NCBI GenBank assembly: GCA_029339195.1
Contig: JAPTJF010000018.1
Coordinates: 186,001 to 250,000, forward strand
Source: Micractinium sp. NFX-FRZ
Taxonomy: Eukaryota > Chlorophyta > Trebouxiophyceae > Chlorellales > Chlorellaceae
Length of the DNA: 64,000 nt
Reading direction: 5' to 3'
Both the position numbers and the translations under genes were made by a program. The notes under the pieces were generated by a model that was not told where the DNA came from, did no database searches, and saw only the letters and a program-made list of their open reading frames with translations. Positions 20,501 to 31,089 of this stretch are shown here, piece after piece; position 1 is the stretch's first letter; each line of letters starts with the position of its first letter.

Positions 20501-23500
20501 CGCGTCACCACGGGGTGCCGCTTCCACTGCTGGAACTCCTGGTACAGGTTGAGGTACGGGTCCGCATAGTCAAGCGCAACAACCAGCCTGCAGCAGAGGG
20601 TGGGATGTAGAGCACAGATATTCAGCTGCACAAGCGCATGGTAGTGTGTACAAGCAAGTGGCATGAAATGGACCTTGGGGTCTGCATAGTCCAACGCAAC
20701 AACCGGCCTGCAGCAGAGGGTGGGCAACACGAAGAGGACGTTCAGCTGCGCTACGAGCAACACATGCACACAGAGGACAGCAAAATCAGTGGGACCTTGG
20801 AAGCTGGACACTTGGTAGATGCTGCTGGCATGAGCGGTGACCTTGATGCCTCGCCAACAACGCGCAATGTGATGCAGAGGCAACACGGGCGCTCACCCCA
20901 GGCGCCGCCACCCGGTTCTGACACACGTGATGGATGAAGCTGCCGCAGCATTGCCTGGCCCAACAACATGCAAACAGGATGCAGAGGCAACACAGGCGCT
21001 CACCCCAGGGCCACCCGGTTCTGTGGCATGTGGTAGATGAAGCTGCCGCCGTAGACGTTCCAGGGCAGCGGGTGCCCCACCGTGTGCACCACCATCCCCG
21101 GCTTGTGCTTCTCGGGCGCCACCTGCAGCATGGACAGAAGGGCGTAGCACACACAAGCTGCCTGTTTGCACGGCGTAATAGCAGGAAAACAACTGAAGAG
21201 CAGGGCACCACCATCCCCTGCTTGTGCTTCTCGGGCGCCACCTGCGGCATGGACAGAAGGGCGTAGCACACACAAGCTGCCCGATGTGATTCAGAGGGAA
21301 ACAACTCAAGAGCAAGGCAACGTTTGCACCACCACTTTTGCCGGTTGCTTCTCAGGCACTTCCCTCGACTTGGATGCATCTCCACTCACCTCCCACACCT
21401 CCTTCACGCCTGCAGGCTGCAGACAGCACACAGCTACGAATGAGCCCCAGCTTCCCCTCCCTATTAACAAACTCCCCCCCGGCCCACACAGCAAGCGGCT
21501 GCCTCGCGCCCCCTCACCTCCCACACCTCCTTCAGCCCCAGGGCGTACGTCTGCGGCTGCGCCCCCGCCTTCTCCCGCAGCCCAAACCGCCGCATGGCCG
21601 CCTGAGACAGCGACCCGCGGCAGCCCTCAGCCAGCAGCGTCGCCCGCGCGGTGAGCGCCATGCCCAGCGTGAAGCTCTCCTTCCGGCTACCGTCCTTTGC
21701 CACACCAAAGTCGTTGGTCTGAGGAGGAGGAGGAGGAGGAGGGGGAGGGAGGCAGGGTGGGAGGGGGAGGGCAGGGGGAGGGGTGAGCGCCATGGCCGGG
21801 CCCGCAGCTGGCCTCGCAGCTGCCACAGCTGTGGCCAGCCCAGAATCAATGATCTGTCTGTGAGCGTGCGGAGAGCGAGGAAGGGGGGTAGGGCTGGGAG
21901 AGGCAGTGACCTAAGTGGGGTGAAAGCTGCGACACTGCCGTCTTTCGCCAGGCACCAAAACAAACAAATGTTGAAGTGTTGACAAGTCGCGGCTGTACAG
22001 CAGTCGTGGCACCCGCCCACGCGCACCTGCACGCCTGCCACCGCTCCGCTGGGCCCATACACCAGCTTGGCGCCCGCAAAGCCCGGGAAGATCTCCACGC
22101 CAAGCTCCTCCGCCTTGCGCCCCAGCCACCGCACCGCCTCACTGCGGGGGCAGACGGTGCGGCGGAGTGAGTGCGGAGGCAGAGCGCGGTGGGGTTAAGT
22201 GCGGCAGCAGAGTGTGGGGGGGATTGGAGGGGAAGAAGAGGCAAGAGTAGCCCTCTGCCGATCTTCTCTTCGGATCCTGGCCCCCAACGCCGCTCGCGCT
22301 CGCCACCACGTGCACCATCGCCTGCACCTGACCCACCCATGACCATCCCAACCAGAGCCTGCTTGCCTACCAGGTACTGACCCTCTTTGCCCAGCTGCGC
22401 AGTGCCTGCCCACCTCCCTGCACTCACCCCTGCCCACATCCCCCTTGCCCCCTCCCCCACCTGAGGCTGATCACGTAATTGCCCTTGTGCTTCATCTGGG
22501 GCGGGTTGGGCAGGCGCAGCGCACGCCGCTTGGTAAGGTAGTAGAACCGGCTGGCGGTGGCGGGCTGCCTGTGGGTGGGAGGCAAGGAGGGTTTCGGATC
22601 ACAACACGTGGACATTCCTAACTTGGGTACGTTTGAGCAAGAGACGACGCAGAGATGGCGTGCAGAGGAGGGATGAGAGCGAAACTGTGTGATGTCCAGC
22701 CCTAACCCTAAACTCCTCAACCCAATACCCTAAACCGACTCACTGATGAATGGGGCAATCGGGGTCCTCCTTCCACCCAGGCAGCAGCTCGTCCAGCGCC
22801 GTGGGCTGCAGCACGTTGCCAGACAGGATGTGGGCGCCTGCAGGAGAGAAGGGGCCCAGAGGTAGAGGCAAATGAGGAGCATGGTGGGCATGGGTGCAGA
22901 ACATGAGGGAGGGGTTTGGGGTGGTGGAGGGGGCAGCGTCAGCGCTGTATGGCAGCGGCAGCACGCCTCGATAGCTGAGAAACATACATTATGTATCATG
23001 CAGCATCCTGCGGCAGCGTTACACGCTGCCAACGGCAAGGGGTACCAGCGCCGCTGGTGCGCACTGAGCCTGGCAGGGTGCCACTTGCTTGCTGCCAGGG
23101 CGTGCCAGGGCCTGTGTGGATCGCGTGCTGCCGCCCCACAGGCACGAGCTCCTTACAACTTGCCTACTTCTGCTCCCTTCTCGATCACGCACACGCTCAG
23201 ATCCTCCCCCTTCTCTTTGCTCAGCTGCACAGAAACGCAGACAGGACATTCAAAGGTAAGGCGGTTGCTATAATGAACCTCACCGACAGGACTATGCGGC
23301 GTGGCAAAGTCCGGCGCAGCCAACCCCAGCGGCGAGCGGCGGCTGGGAGGCAGAGCAGCTGACACCAGCTGAGCGACAGCAGACACACCTGCTTGAAACG
23401 GATGGCAGCTGACAGACCTGCGGGACCCGCACCCACAATCAGCAGGTCAAAGTGCATTGACTCCCTGCAGGGGGAAGGAGAACCTTAGCAGAGAGGTTAC

Positions 23501-23787
23501 CCGGCAAGGAGGTCACCGGCAAGCGAGCGCTCCGCTCAGCGCCCACAAGCTGCACCCTGTGTTCCGCCCTGCAATCGCACGGCGGTCGCATCCGACAGCA
23601 TGGATCGCTTCCATCAGCTCATACAAGGAGTGCCGAGCCCCGACACTCGCCTGGTGTCTTGAGTGCCCAGCTCGTCAGCAGCGGCAGTCGTCGCCAGCCC
23701 TCTCAACAATTGCGGCATGACTGTGCCCATCGCTGGCGCCGCTCTGGCGAGCAGCCAAGGCGCCTTGACTGCGCAGGCCGCCAGCAT
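17547..23787 (-). CDS. ETFQO: Electron transfer flavoprotein-ubiquinone oxidoreductase, mitochondrial
   Basis: Sixteen exons on the complement: 23651-23787, 23389-23464, 23164-23224, 22744-22837, 22461-22568, 22027-22141, 21518-21718, 21004-21122, 20473-20587, 20040-20153, 19464-19589, 19091-19239, 18619-18723, 18271-18337, 18083-18134, 17547-17710; 600 residues. It passes electrons from ETF to ubiquinone in the inner mitochondrial membrane during amino-acid and fatty-acid oxidation. Residues 1-45 look like a mitochondrial presequence (Ala/Arg/Leu-rich). GAGPAG (57-62) is the FAD-binding loop, and Cys544, 569, 572 and 575 fit the 4Fe-4S ligands. [17 protein letters not shown] and the C-terminus [12 protein letters not shown] are typical. 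Introns 1 and 3 use GC donors, fixed by phase. The start is the first in-frame ATG, in context ACCATG. Confidence 0.95.
19645..19805 (-). repeat. Two echoes of ETF-QO exon 11 start
   Basis: Exon 11 starts [15 protein letters not shown]. Copies at 19650-19695 ([14 protein letters not shown]) and 19752-19797 ([15 protein letters not shown]) lie upstream in intron 10, about 105 bp apart. The outer copy is nearly perfect in protein. Confidence 0.88.
20160..20475 (-). repeat. Echoes at ETF-QO exon 10 start and exon 9 end
   Basis: A copy of the exon 10 start and acceptor (GAGCGGGCACTGTGCTGCAG) lies at 20179-20198. Between 20335 and 20475 the exon 9 donor area (ACTTGCAGGCA.GTG.CCCC) is repeated about four times with a period near 30 bp. 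Confidence 0.7.
20660..21415 (-). repeat. Echoes of ETF-QO exons 7, 8 and 9 edges
   Basis: Four separate copies: exon 9 start plus acceptor at 20676-20720 (true 20560-20600); exon 8 end plus donor at 20888-20940 (true 21000-21052); exon 8 start plus acceptor at 21207-21255 (true 21090-21130); and exon 7 end plus donor at 21385-21412 (true 21513-21540). All have the same orientation as the gene. Confidence 0.85.
22700..22742 (-). repeat. Telomere-like repeats after the ETF-QO exon 4 donor
   Basis: In transcript sense, GTTTAGGGTATTGGGTTGAG, then GAGTTTAGGGTTAGGG, immediately following the GTGAGTC donor at 22743. This is the second case in the window of TTTAGGG-like repeats just inside an intron. 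Confidence 0.75.
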
Positions 23788-23998
23788 GGTTGCTCCGCCC
23801 AACCCAACTCGCAAGCCCGCTCCTGGCACTGTATAGCTGGCCCTCAATAAATGAATAATCAAGTGTCACAGGATGTCATTCAATGTATCTCGACCCTGCC
23901 CCAACAGCCCCTTGTCGTGCTACCGCCGCCGCCCGCCAACTCAGCCACCTGCGCTATGGCCGCCGCCGCGCACTCTACCGTCTCGCTCAATTGCAGAG

Positions 23999-24003
23999 TT
24001 ACA
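23999..24003 (-). other. Candidate poly(A) signal of RFT1
   Basis: TGTAA on the minus strand about 20 nt after the RFT1 stop; TGTAA is the common green-algal polyadenylation signal. Confidence 0.45.
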
Positions 24004-24023
24004 CATTATTAAGGTTACCGAGA

Positions 24024-27000
24024 TCACTGGCTTTTGGTGCCCTTGCGCAGCTGGCGCACCTCTGCCACCAGGCTGCGCTCATACCGGAGCATGGTGCCCG
24101 CCACGAGCCCCAAGCAGGCCACGCCGACACCGACGTGCGCCGCCGCCCGCAGGGCAAACGATTGTGCTGCCACCGCCTGCATTAGCGCCGGCGGCAGCAC
24201 GGCGAGCTTGAGGCTGCGGCGCTGCACTGCCGCCAGAAGTGCCGATGAGTCTGGCAGCAGGGCGAGGCGGGAGGCGGAGGTGAGGGCCGCGGCAGCCACC
24301 AAGGCTGCGGTCGTAGCACCGCTGGGCAGCAGCTGACGCAGGCTGAAGCTGCCGGCCGTGCCATTGCGGGTGCCACCAAACCGCCTGGTCGCAAAGACGA
24401 GGCAGTAGGCGATGCGAAGCACCATGTTGGCTCCATCTGCTGCAATCAGCCCAGCCGCCCCGCCCGCTTTGACCGCCGCGATGCTCAGCCCAGCGTGCGC
24501 AGCGGTGAACGCCACCAGCCAGGCGTTGCTGGCGTGCAGCTGACGCTCGTCTGCCACAGAATGCACAAAGGCCTCCAGGATACCGTTGGCTGCCAGCAGT
24601 ACCAGGTACTGGCTGTACAGCCCAAGTGCCAGGGGAGCCTCTGTGTCCGCCCACCTCCGCCCGTAGAGCAGCAGCAGCGCCAGGTGGGAGTAGGCCGGCC
24701 CAAAAGCGGCAGCCAGCAAGCCCACCGCCGTGACGCAGCGGACCAGCACCGCCAGGAGGCGGGCCTGGCGCTGCAGCGCGGCGCGCCCGGGGGCCGCCAC
24801 GCCTGCAGGACAAGCGGGGAGGGGCGGCGGCGGGGGTCAGTGGGCGGGGATCAGTGGGGCCGGGGGGTCAGTGGGCGGGGAACAGTGCGGGGAGGGGTAA
24901 AGATCAATGGGCGACAGTCTCTGCTGGGTTGCCCACACCCCACCAATGCTTCATGCTCTGTGCCAGCCACCTACCGCCATGCCACACTCTACCTCAATGC
25001 CACACCACATATCGTGAACCCCCCCGCTCACCCTGCTCCTTGCTGAAGGCCGCAAAGGCCGCCTCCTCCAGCGGCTGGAACAGGGTGCGCACCACAATGG
25101 AGCCCAGCCCCTGCACCAGGCCATACACCCCCTGGTCGTGGCCCCCCTGGAAGGCGGCCACCGCCATCTTGCTGCCCTCCGCCAGCGCCAGCTTCTCCAC
25201 GGCCTGAAGGTGGAAGAAAGAAGAAGCAAGGCAGGGGGAGGGGGCAGGCGTGGAGGGGGGCCAGATGTTGGTGTGCGTAGGTCTGGATGCTGTGACACCC
25301 AGAAACGCAGCGCAGGCGGACCGGCAGGCAGCAGCAGCCGCTATGCACGCTGATTCGTTGAAATATCAGCACCACGCCAGCCCAGCAGGCCGCCCACTTG
25401 CCTGCAGGGTGAAGGTGCCCGAGAGCCGTAGGATGTCGCGGTCGCCGCCCCCCGGAGCAGCAGGCGCAGCCTCTGCCGCTGCCCCCACTCCTGCCGCTGC
25501 TGTGCTGCCGCTGGCCTCCGTCTCGCCATTAGCCACTGCCAGCTTGGCGCCGTCAGACTGCCGCTGCTGCTGCTGCTGCTGCACAGGCTGCTGCTTGCCC
25601 TCAGTCACAGCCGCCGCCGTCTGCCCCGGCCGGGAGCTGCCACCTGGCGCCCCTCCCGACCTCAGGAGCTCCGGAAGGAAGGCGGCAGCATAGCCCGCCA
25701 GCGTGACTCCAGCATACGCCAGCTGGGCCCACGAGAAAGCGATGGCGGGCTGCGCACCCGGGCGGCGCACCAGGGCCAGAGTGAGCAGGCCCTTGGCAGT
25801 CATGGCAGCCGTCTCCACGCCCACACGCAGCCCAAACTGCAGGCGGGTGGCTGCCAGGATGTACAGCGGCTCTGAGAGGACCTCAATGAAAGCGGCCAGG
25901 CCTGCGATGGGGGAGCAGGGGGTGAGAACAGAGGAGAGGTGAGGGAGGCTCGGAGGGTGCGCGGGTGGGCGGGGAGAGGCAGCAGAGGGGGCAGGGGGAC
26001 GCCAGCGAGCGGGAGCAGCAGCCAGGGGCATGGCACTTGCCGAGCGGGCAGGCTGTAGGTGAGTAGGCTGGCAGCAGCAGCGGGAGCAGCAGGACATGGA
26101 AGCAGGGGTGGCAACTTCAACAGACACAGCACTAGGGCGCAGCGACGCTACCACCACAAGGTGCCTGTATTCTCCGGACTGCGCTGTCTCTCCTTGGAAG
26201 GCAACAGCACCTCCCTGCCCCCCCGTTGCTCGCTGCCCCGCCCCGCCTACCCTGCATGACGAGCGCCCGGCGGTACGCATCGTCGCTGCCAGCACCCACG
26301 GAGCGCAGCAGCGCGAGCGTCACGCCGCCCGCCAGCACAGCGCCGGCGGGCACGGTGAGCGCGGCGATGCGCAGCACGCGCAGCGTGGCGCCGGGGGAGG
26401 AGGGGTCCATGCGCAGGCAGGCACGCCGGAAGCCCTCTCGTGCGATGAACAGGATGGTGGTGTTGATGAGGTGGAACTGCACCGCTGCCACCTGCACGGA
26501 CAAAGAATGACACTTTATGTCAGTCATACCAAGTGGTGGTGGTGGCGGTGGTGCGCCGCTGCGGGAACAACGGATGCACTTCAATTGGCGCGCCAATTTG
26601 TCCCCAAGATACCAGGACAAAAGTTGTGCTGATATGTGAAATGGCATGGCAGGGTGAGAGGGCGGGCGAGCAGAGCACGTCGACGGTTGCAGCGCTGGAG
26701 CATGTAAACAGCTGGTGGATTGGCGGCAGCGGTGGCACCCAAAGCGCTCACCCCATAGGCTTCCGGCGTCAGGGAGCGCGCGGTGAGCAGGTTGAGTGAG
26801 AAGGTGAGCAGGCGAGTGATGACCTGCGAGGCTGCGGGCGGGTGAGAGGCGGCGGCAGGGCGCAGGGAGGGTCTGGGTGGTGCGAGTCGAGGGGCCGGCG
26901 GCGCGGCCCACCATGGCGGCGGTGGCGGTGGTGTGCAAGTGCCCGATGTTTGAAGGGCCGAGAGCGGTCAATCGCTCTGACAGGCAGATTTATCAGGCAT

Positions 27001-27107
27001 CCAGACTGTGTTCCGAATGCACAAGGGGCCAATTTGACAGCCCCCGAGCTCCCGACCGCCGCTGGCGGGTCCGGCTCACCCACTAGGTGCGCAAACCCCG
27101 CCAGCAT
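24024..27107 (-). CDS. RFT1: RFT1 homologue (dolichol-linked oligosaccharide pathway membrane protein)
   Basis: Six exons on the complement: 27080-27107, 26752-26831, 26251-26491, 25402-25901, 25032-25203, 24024-24802; 599 residues. RFT1 is a polytopic ER protein needed for N-glycosylation, historically linked to Man5GlcNAc2-PP-dolichol translocation. Family landmarks in order: VITRLLTFSLNLLTARSL, FIAREGFRRAC, LSEPLYILA, LVQGLGSIVVRTLFQPLEE, FGPAYSHLALLLLYG and LIAADGANMVLRIAYC. Residues about 205-277 are a Gly/Gln/Ala-rich insertion between helices that is unlike animal RFT1. Exon 4 ends with a GC donor (CAG|GCAAGT). A TGTAA poly(A) motif lies at 23999-24003, about 20 nt past the stop. The start could instead be an in-frame ATG at 27233. 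Confidence 0.9.
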
Positions 27108-27726
27108 GGTGATGTCTGCCAAGCAAGGCAGCTGGAGCGATGGAGTGAAGAGAAACAAAGCAAGCCATGCTGGCGCCACCTTCGCCGCGCGGGCAAATCT
27201 CTCGGGAGCGGTTTGACTCGAGTTCTCACCCACCTCCTATCGATCTACTCTAAACCCTACCACTCTGGGCTCTCACATCGACCACACAGCCCGCAGCCGC
27301 CTACGCGCTGCCCTGAGCTCCGTCACAGCAACGCAGCTCCTGGGTTCCTGCCGGCATCGCCCTGTCGAGCACGATGGCTACCTGTCAAGCCACAGGTGCG
27401 GCGGAGTGCCAAAGTGTCAAAGCCGACAGTTGCGCGTGCCTGCCATCCGCCGACACTGGGAATATCGCGCCAAAGCGCTGCTGAAGCGATCCAGGCACCC
27501 CGGAAAGGTTTTCTCACACCTGTGCACGGCGCCGCCAGCGCCAGGGATGCCCCACGTTCTACCCAGCCGCCGCCCGCCAGCCAGTGCTCCCGCCCAGCCC
27601 AGCCTGCCCGCCGCCAGGGGGCAGGCAGCACTGCTTGGTGTTTACGAGGCACCACTTGAAGCACACGTTTCACATCCCACCATTTGCCCACCACCTAATC
27701 CCCGTGCCCCCCCCGCAGACTTCAGC
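27108..27726. promoter_or_regulatory. Divergent promoter region, RFT1 / GLYI-like gene
   Basis: Head-to-head 5' regions. An ATG at 27374 in good context is followed by a phase-1 donor (ACAG|GTGCGG at 27396) that would splice in frame to an acceptor at 27717-27718 before the GLYI start, adding about ten residues. This is a possible extra first exon. No TATA box seen. Confidence 0.5.
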
Positions 27727-29970
27727 ATGCTAGATGCGCGCGCGCGCCGACCGGGCAGCGGCCACCTGTCGCTGCGCTCGGTGAACCACATCTCAAAGGT
27801 GGGGCCCTTGTTGCAGCCGGCGCTGAGGCCTTGGGGCAGCGGGAGTGAGAGGAGGCAAGATCGGAGGCCAGGGCCCAGGAGGAGGATGCCCAGGAGGAGG
27901 GGGCCAGGGCCCAGGAGGATGCCGCCCTGCGCCAGCGCTGGAGGCCACCAACTACTGTGCAGTGGGCGAGGGCATGGGAGGGTACAATGCCAGCCAGCCT
28001 AGTAATAGTAGTACTCGCTGGCGTTGGCTTGCGTGGTGCACTGCCTGCGCGCCCGCGGGGAGGCCTGAGGCACAGAGTGGTCCTCCCGCTGCCGCCGCTG
28101 CTGCTTCTTGGGTGCTGCAGCCGGCGCCTTCTTCTTGGCCTGCTGTGCCTCTGGCGTCCCAGTGAGGCGGGCGGTGCTGCTGGCGTCCGCTGGTGCACAG
28201 CTGGCCTCCTGCTGCTGCTGCTCGAGTGTGCCCCCTCCCGCACAGCACCCACCTGGTTGGCCCCTTGCCCTGGCACTTCACAGCACCCACCCACCTGGTT
28301 GCCCCCTGGCAGGTCTGCTCCTCTGTGGAGGCCAGCGTGGCTTTCTATCGCGATGTACTGGGTTTCATGGTGGTCAAGCGCCCGCAGTCGTTTGAGGACT
28401 CGTTCGAGGGCTGCTGGTGAGCTTCCATCAGTGACATTGCTGGCTTGTTTTGTTACTTTATGACATTGCTGAGTGCTGGCTTGTTGAATGTCGTGGTGGC
28501 CCCGTTTGAGGGCTGCTGGTGAGCTGCTGTTGAAGTTGTTCGCTTGTTGAGAGTCATGGCCAAGCGTCCGCAGTGGCTCAAGCGCTTGTTCCAGGGCTGC
28601 TGGTGAGGGCCGTGGTGTGGGCCCTCAGTTGTCGTGATTCGTGGTTTCAAAGGGGTGCTGGTGGGCTGGGGATGGGCTGCTGCTCAGCATGTTGGAGCGG
28701 GGCGGCTAAGGCTCTTTGAGGAGTTGAGAGGGTCAACGCGAGAGGGCATGCTGGTGATGAACAGCCTACTAGATGCGCTGTGCTGGTTGTGCTCGCATCT
28801 TGGCACCCTCATCTCCTCCTCCACCTCTGCTCGCCACCCCACCCGCCACCTTCCAACAATCGCAGGCTGTGGCGCTACGGCCTGGGCCTGCACCTGATCA
28901 AGGGGCGGCCGGTGCCGCGGGAGAGCCGCATCGACCCCAAGAGCGACCACCTCTCGTTCCAGGTGGGTGGGGGTAGCTGGGTGGGTGGGGCACCCGCCTA
29001 CAGGTGTACAGGCAGGCGGGGAATGGTGGGTGGGTGGGACGCCTGTCTTAGGGTGTTTGGGCAGGGCGGGGAGTGGGGCCCCGCCTGCTGCGCACCGACA
29101 GCAGGCCTGTGGCGCACCTACCTACCCTCCCGCCCGACCTCACGTTCTCCCACTCATCCCGCCGCCCCAATGTTGCCCCCTCCCCCGGCCTATCAAGCAG
29201 GCCGACAGCCTGGAGGATGTCGAGGAGCAGCTGGTGCGGCGGGGCATCCCGTATGTGCGGCAGAAAGTGGTGGAGGGAGGGCTGGAGGTGCAGCAGCTGT
29301 TCTTCCATGACCCGGACAACAACATGATCGAGGTGCGGCGCCTGCCTGGGGTCGTATGGGGTGCAAGCTGCTGGGTGCGTGCCGTGAGTTTGGGGAGGGC
29401 GGGCAGAGTACAAGTATATAGCGGAGCGACACGGCAGGGGTGTGGGGAGCATGTGGATCCGCTCCCTTGTGTGGTTGCTTCCCCACCGTGCACGCACAAG
29501 GACCACGGGTGCACAGCACAGCAGGGGAGGAGGGCGTTGCGGGGCTGCACCTGCCCCCGCTCTTGTGCCTGCCCCTCCCTGAGCGGCAAGTTTGCTTCCC
29601 AACCATCGTCTGGCCGCAGGTGTGCAATTGCGACTGCCTGCCCATCATCCCGATCGATCTTGCGCGCTGCGCCACCTGCGCCGACGAGGCGGAAACAATG
29701 GCGGGGCAGCCGCTGGCGGGCCTGCCGGTGTCGCCGCACCAGGCATGCAGCCACGGGGCGCTCCCGCCCGCCCACCCACACCACCCGCACCACGTGTCGC
29801 CACAGCATGCGCTGCAGCAGGCAAACAGCAGTGATGACGAGACGATGAGCGATTCGCGGGACAGCCTGGACAGCAGCCGCTCGGAGCAGTGCGGCGCGGT
29901 TCGCGGCCTCTTTGCCTCTGCGGCTGCTGCGCTGGCGGCGGCGCCTGCGCCGCCGCAGGGCGGCATGTGA
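27727..29970 (+). CDS. Glyoxalase-I-like VOC-fold protein with C-terminal extension
   Basis: Five exons: 27727-27798, 28313-28416, 28866-28962, 29201-29332, 29620-29970; 251 residues. Residues 15-145 match plant lactoylglutathione-lyase/GLYI-4-like vicinal-oxygen-chelate proteins: SVNHISKVC, SVAFYRDVLGF, GLGLHLIKG, DHLSFQ, QLFFHDPDNNMIEVCNCD. His21, His87 and Glu135 sit where the family places metal ligands. Canonical two-domain GLO1 sequence is absent, so methylglyoxal activity is not assured. The last 90 residues are an added Ala/His/Ser-rich tail with a DSRDSLDSSRSEQ patch. Intron 2 carries two copies of the end of exon 2. An upstream in-frame mini-exon at 27374-27395 is possible. Confidence 0.88.
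28495..28606 (+). repeat. Two echoes of GLYI-like exon 2 end
   Basis: The true exon end is GAGGGCTGCTG|GTGAGC at 28406-28422. GTTTGAGGGCTGCTGGTGAG recurs at 28503-28522. A longer copy at 28555-28607 still reads like MVVKRPQ (ATGGCCAAGCGTCCGCAG) and ends CAGGGCTGCTG|GTGAGG. Confidence 0.85.
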
Positions 29971-31089
29971 GTGAGGAGGCAAATGCACGATGCGACATCA
30001 TGCCGGTCTGCCTTCAAGTGGGGCTGCCCCCGCTCAACCAACCGCGTATCGCTTTTTCTGTGCAATCCTTTGAGAATCTCATCTAACGCATGCGATGCAC
30101 ACACCCAGGCCCACGCATCTTACCTACCCCATCTTGCCTGCCCGGTAGCCCAGCGTCACTCAGTGCTCTCTTTTTCCCAACTGTACTTACACCTCACCAC
30201 TCCCAACTACGCCACACACTGCCATCACTTGGCTCTCTTCCCCCCCAACTGCCCCCCGAGGAAACACACACCAACCAGGAACACGAGAAACTCATCTGCC
30301 TCATACAAATGCCGCAGTAGCGGCGGCGGGTCCTGCCCTGCCCCCACTTTTCCCCGCACTACACTCCTAGCCCAACCGTTTTCCTGGGCGCTCTTTACCC
30401 CGCCTCATCCACATATAACCAGGGCACTACCCTCCCGCCCCGCCGTTTCCCGCACCGATTTTACCGGAGGTGCTCCTTGCTTGTAGCGCCTAGCCCTGCC
30501 TAGCCCCGTCTGTCCTGTCTGCCATCTCCTGTGTAGCTTGCACCGCACCCTTGAGCGCATCCCTGCTCGCATGGGGAGATGATTTCCTCACGCCCCTTCT
30601 GCGTCAGTGCCCGCATCCCCCCCGCTCCCACTCTTTGTATGTTGTTGTGTGCCTGCCTGCCTGCCTGTCCGTCTGCTGTGTACCCTGCCTGCCCCCTCTT
30701 TACTAGAACCTGCCTCCCGTTAGCTCAACCCAGCCCAGCCCAGGCACTAGGCCTGCAGCTGCCGACACCCCCTTGGCTACACCTCTGCCGCCAGAGGCAC
30801 ATTTCATCTCCCGCTCATCTTTTCCAGTATTGGATTAGCAGCCATCTCTCTCCACAGTATGCCAAGCCGCCTCTTTGATTTGGTATCAGACGTGGATCAC
30901 AGGACAGGAGCAGGGGAGGGGCAGACACAGTGCACCGGGCAGAATGGGAGGATAAGCCACCTGGCGGACACCGAGGTCGGACGGGAGAGACAGGGGGAGG
31001 CAGGAAGCAAGCAAGCAATAGCAGTTCGCATCGGCAAGAAGTGTGCCTGCCTTCTAGGTGCAGTGCCGTCCCCGCCACGCTGTGCCACG
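29971..31089. other. Convergent intergenic region
   Basis: 3' flanks of the GLYI-like gene (plus) and the plastid-type gene (minus). Pyrimidine-rich with a CTGC microsatellite at about 30649-30668. Several short open frames, none recognisable. No poly(A) signal assigned. Confidence 0.5.

Noticed and set aside
27406..28002. 198-codon plus-strand open frame running into the GLYI-like start
   Set aside because: The upstream part has no homology and passes through a clean acceptor at 27717-27718 and a donor at 27799, so only the short exon is kept.
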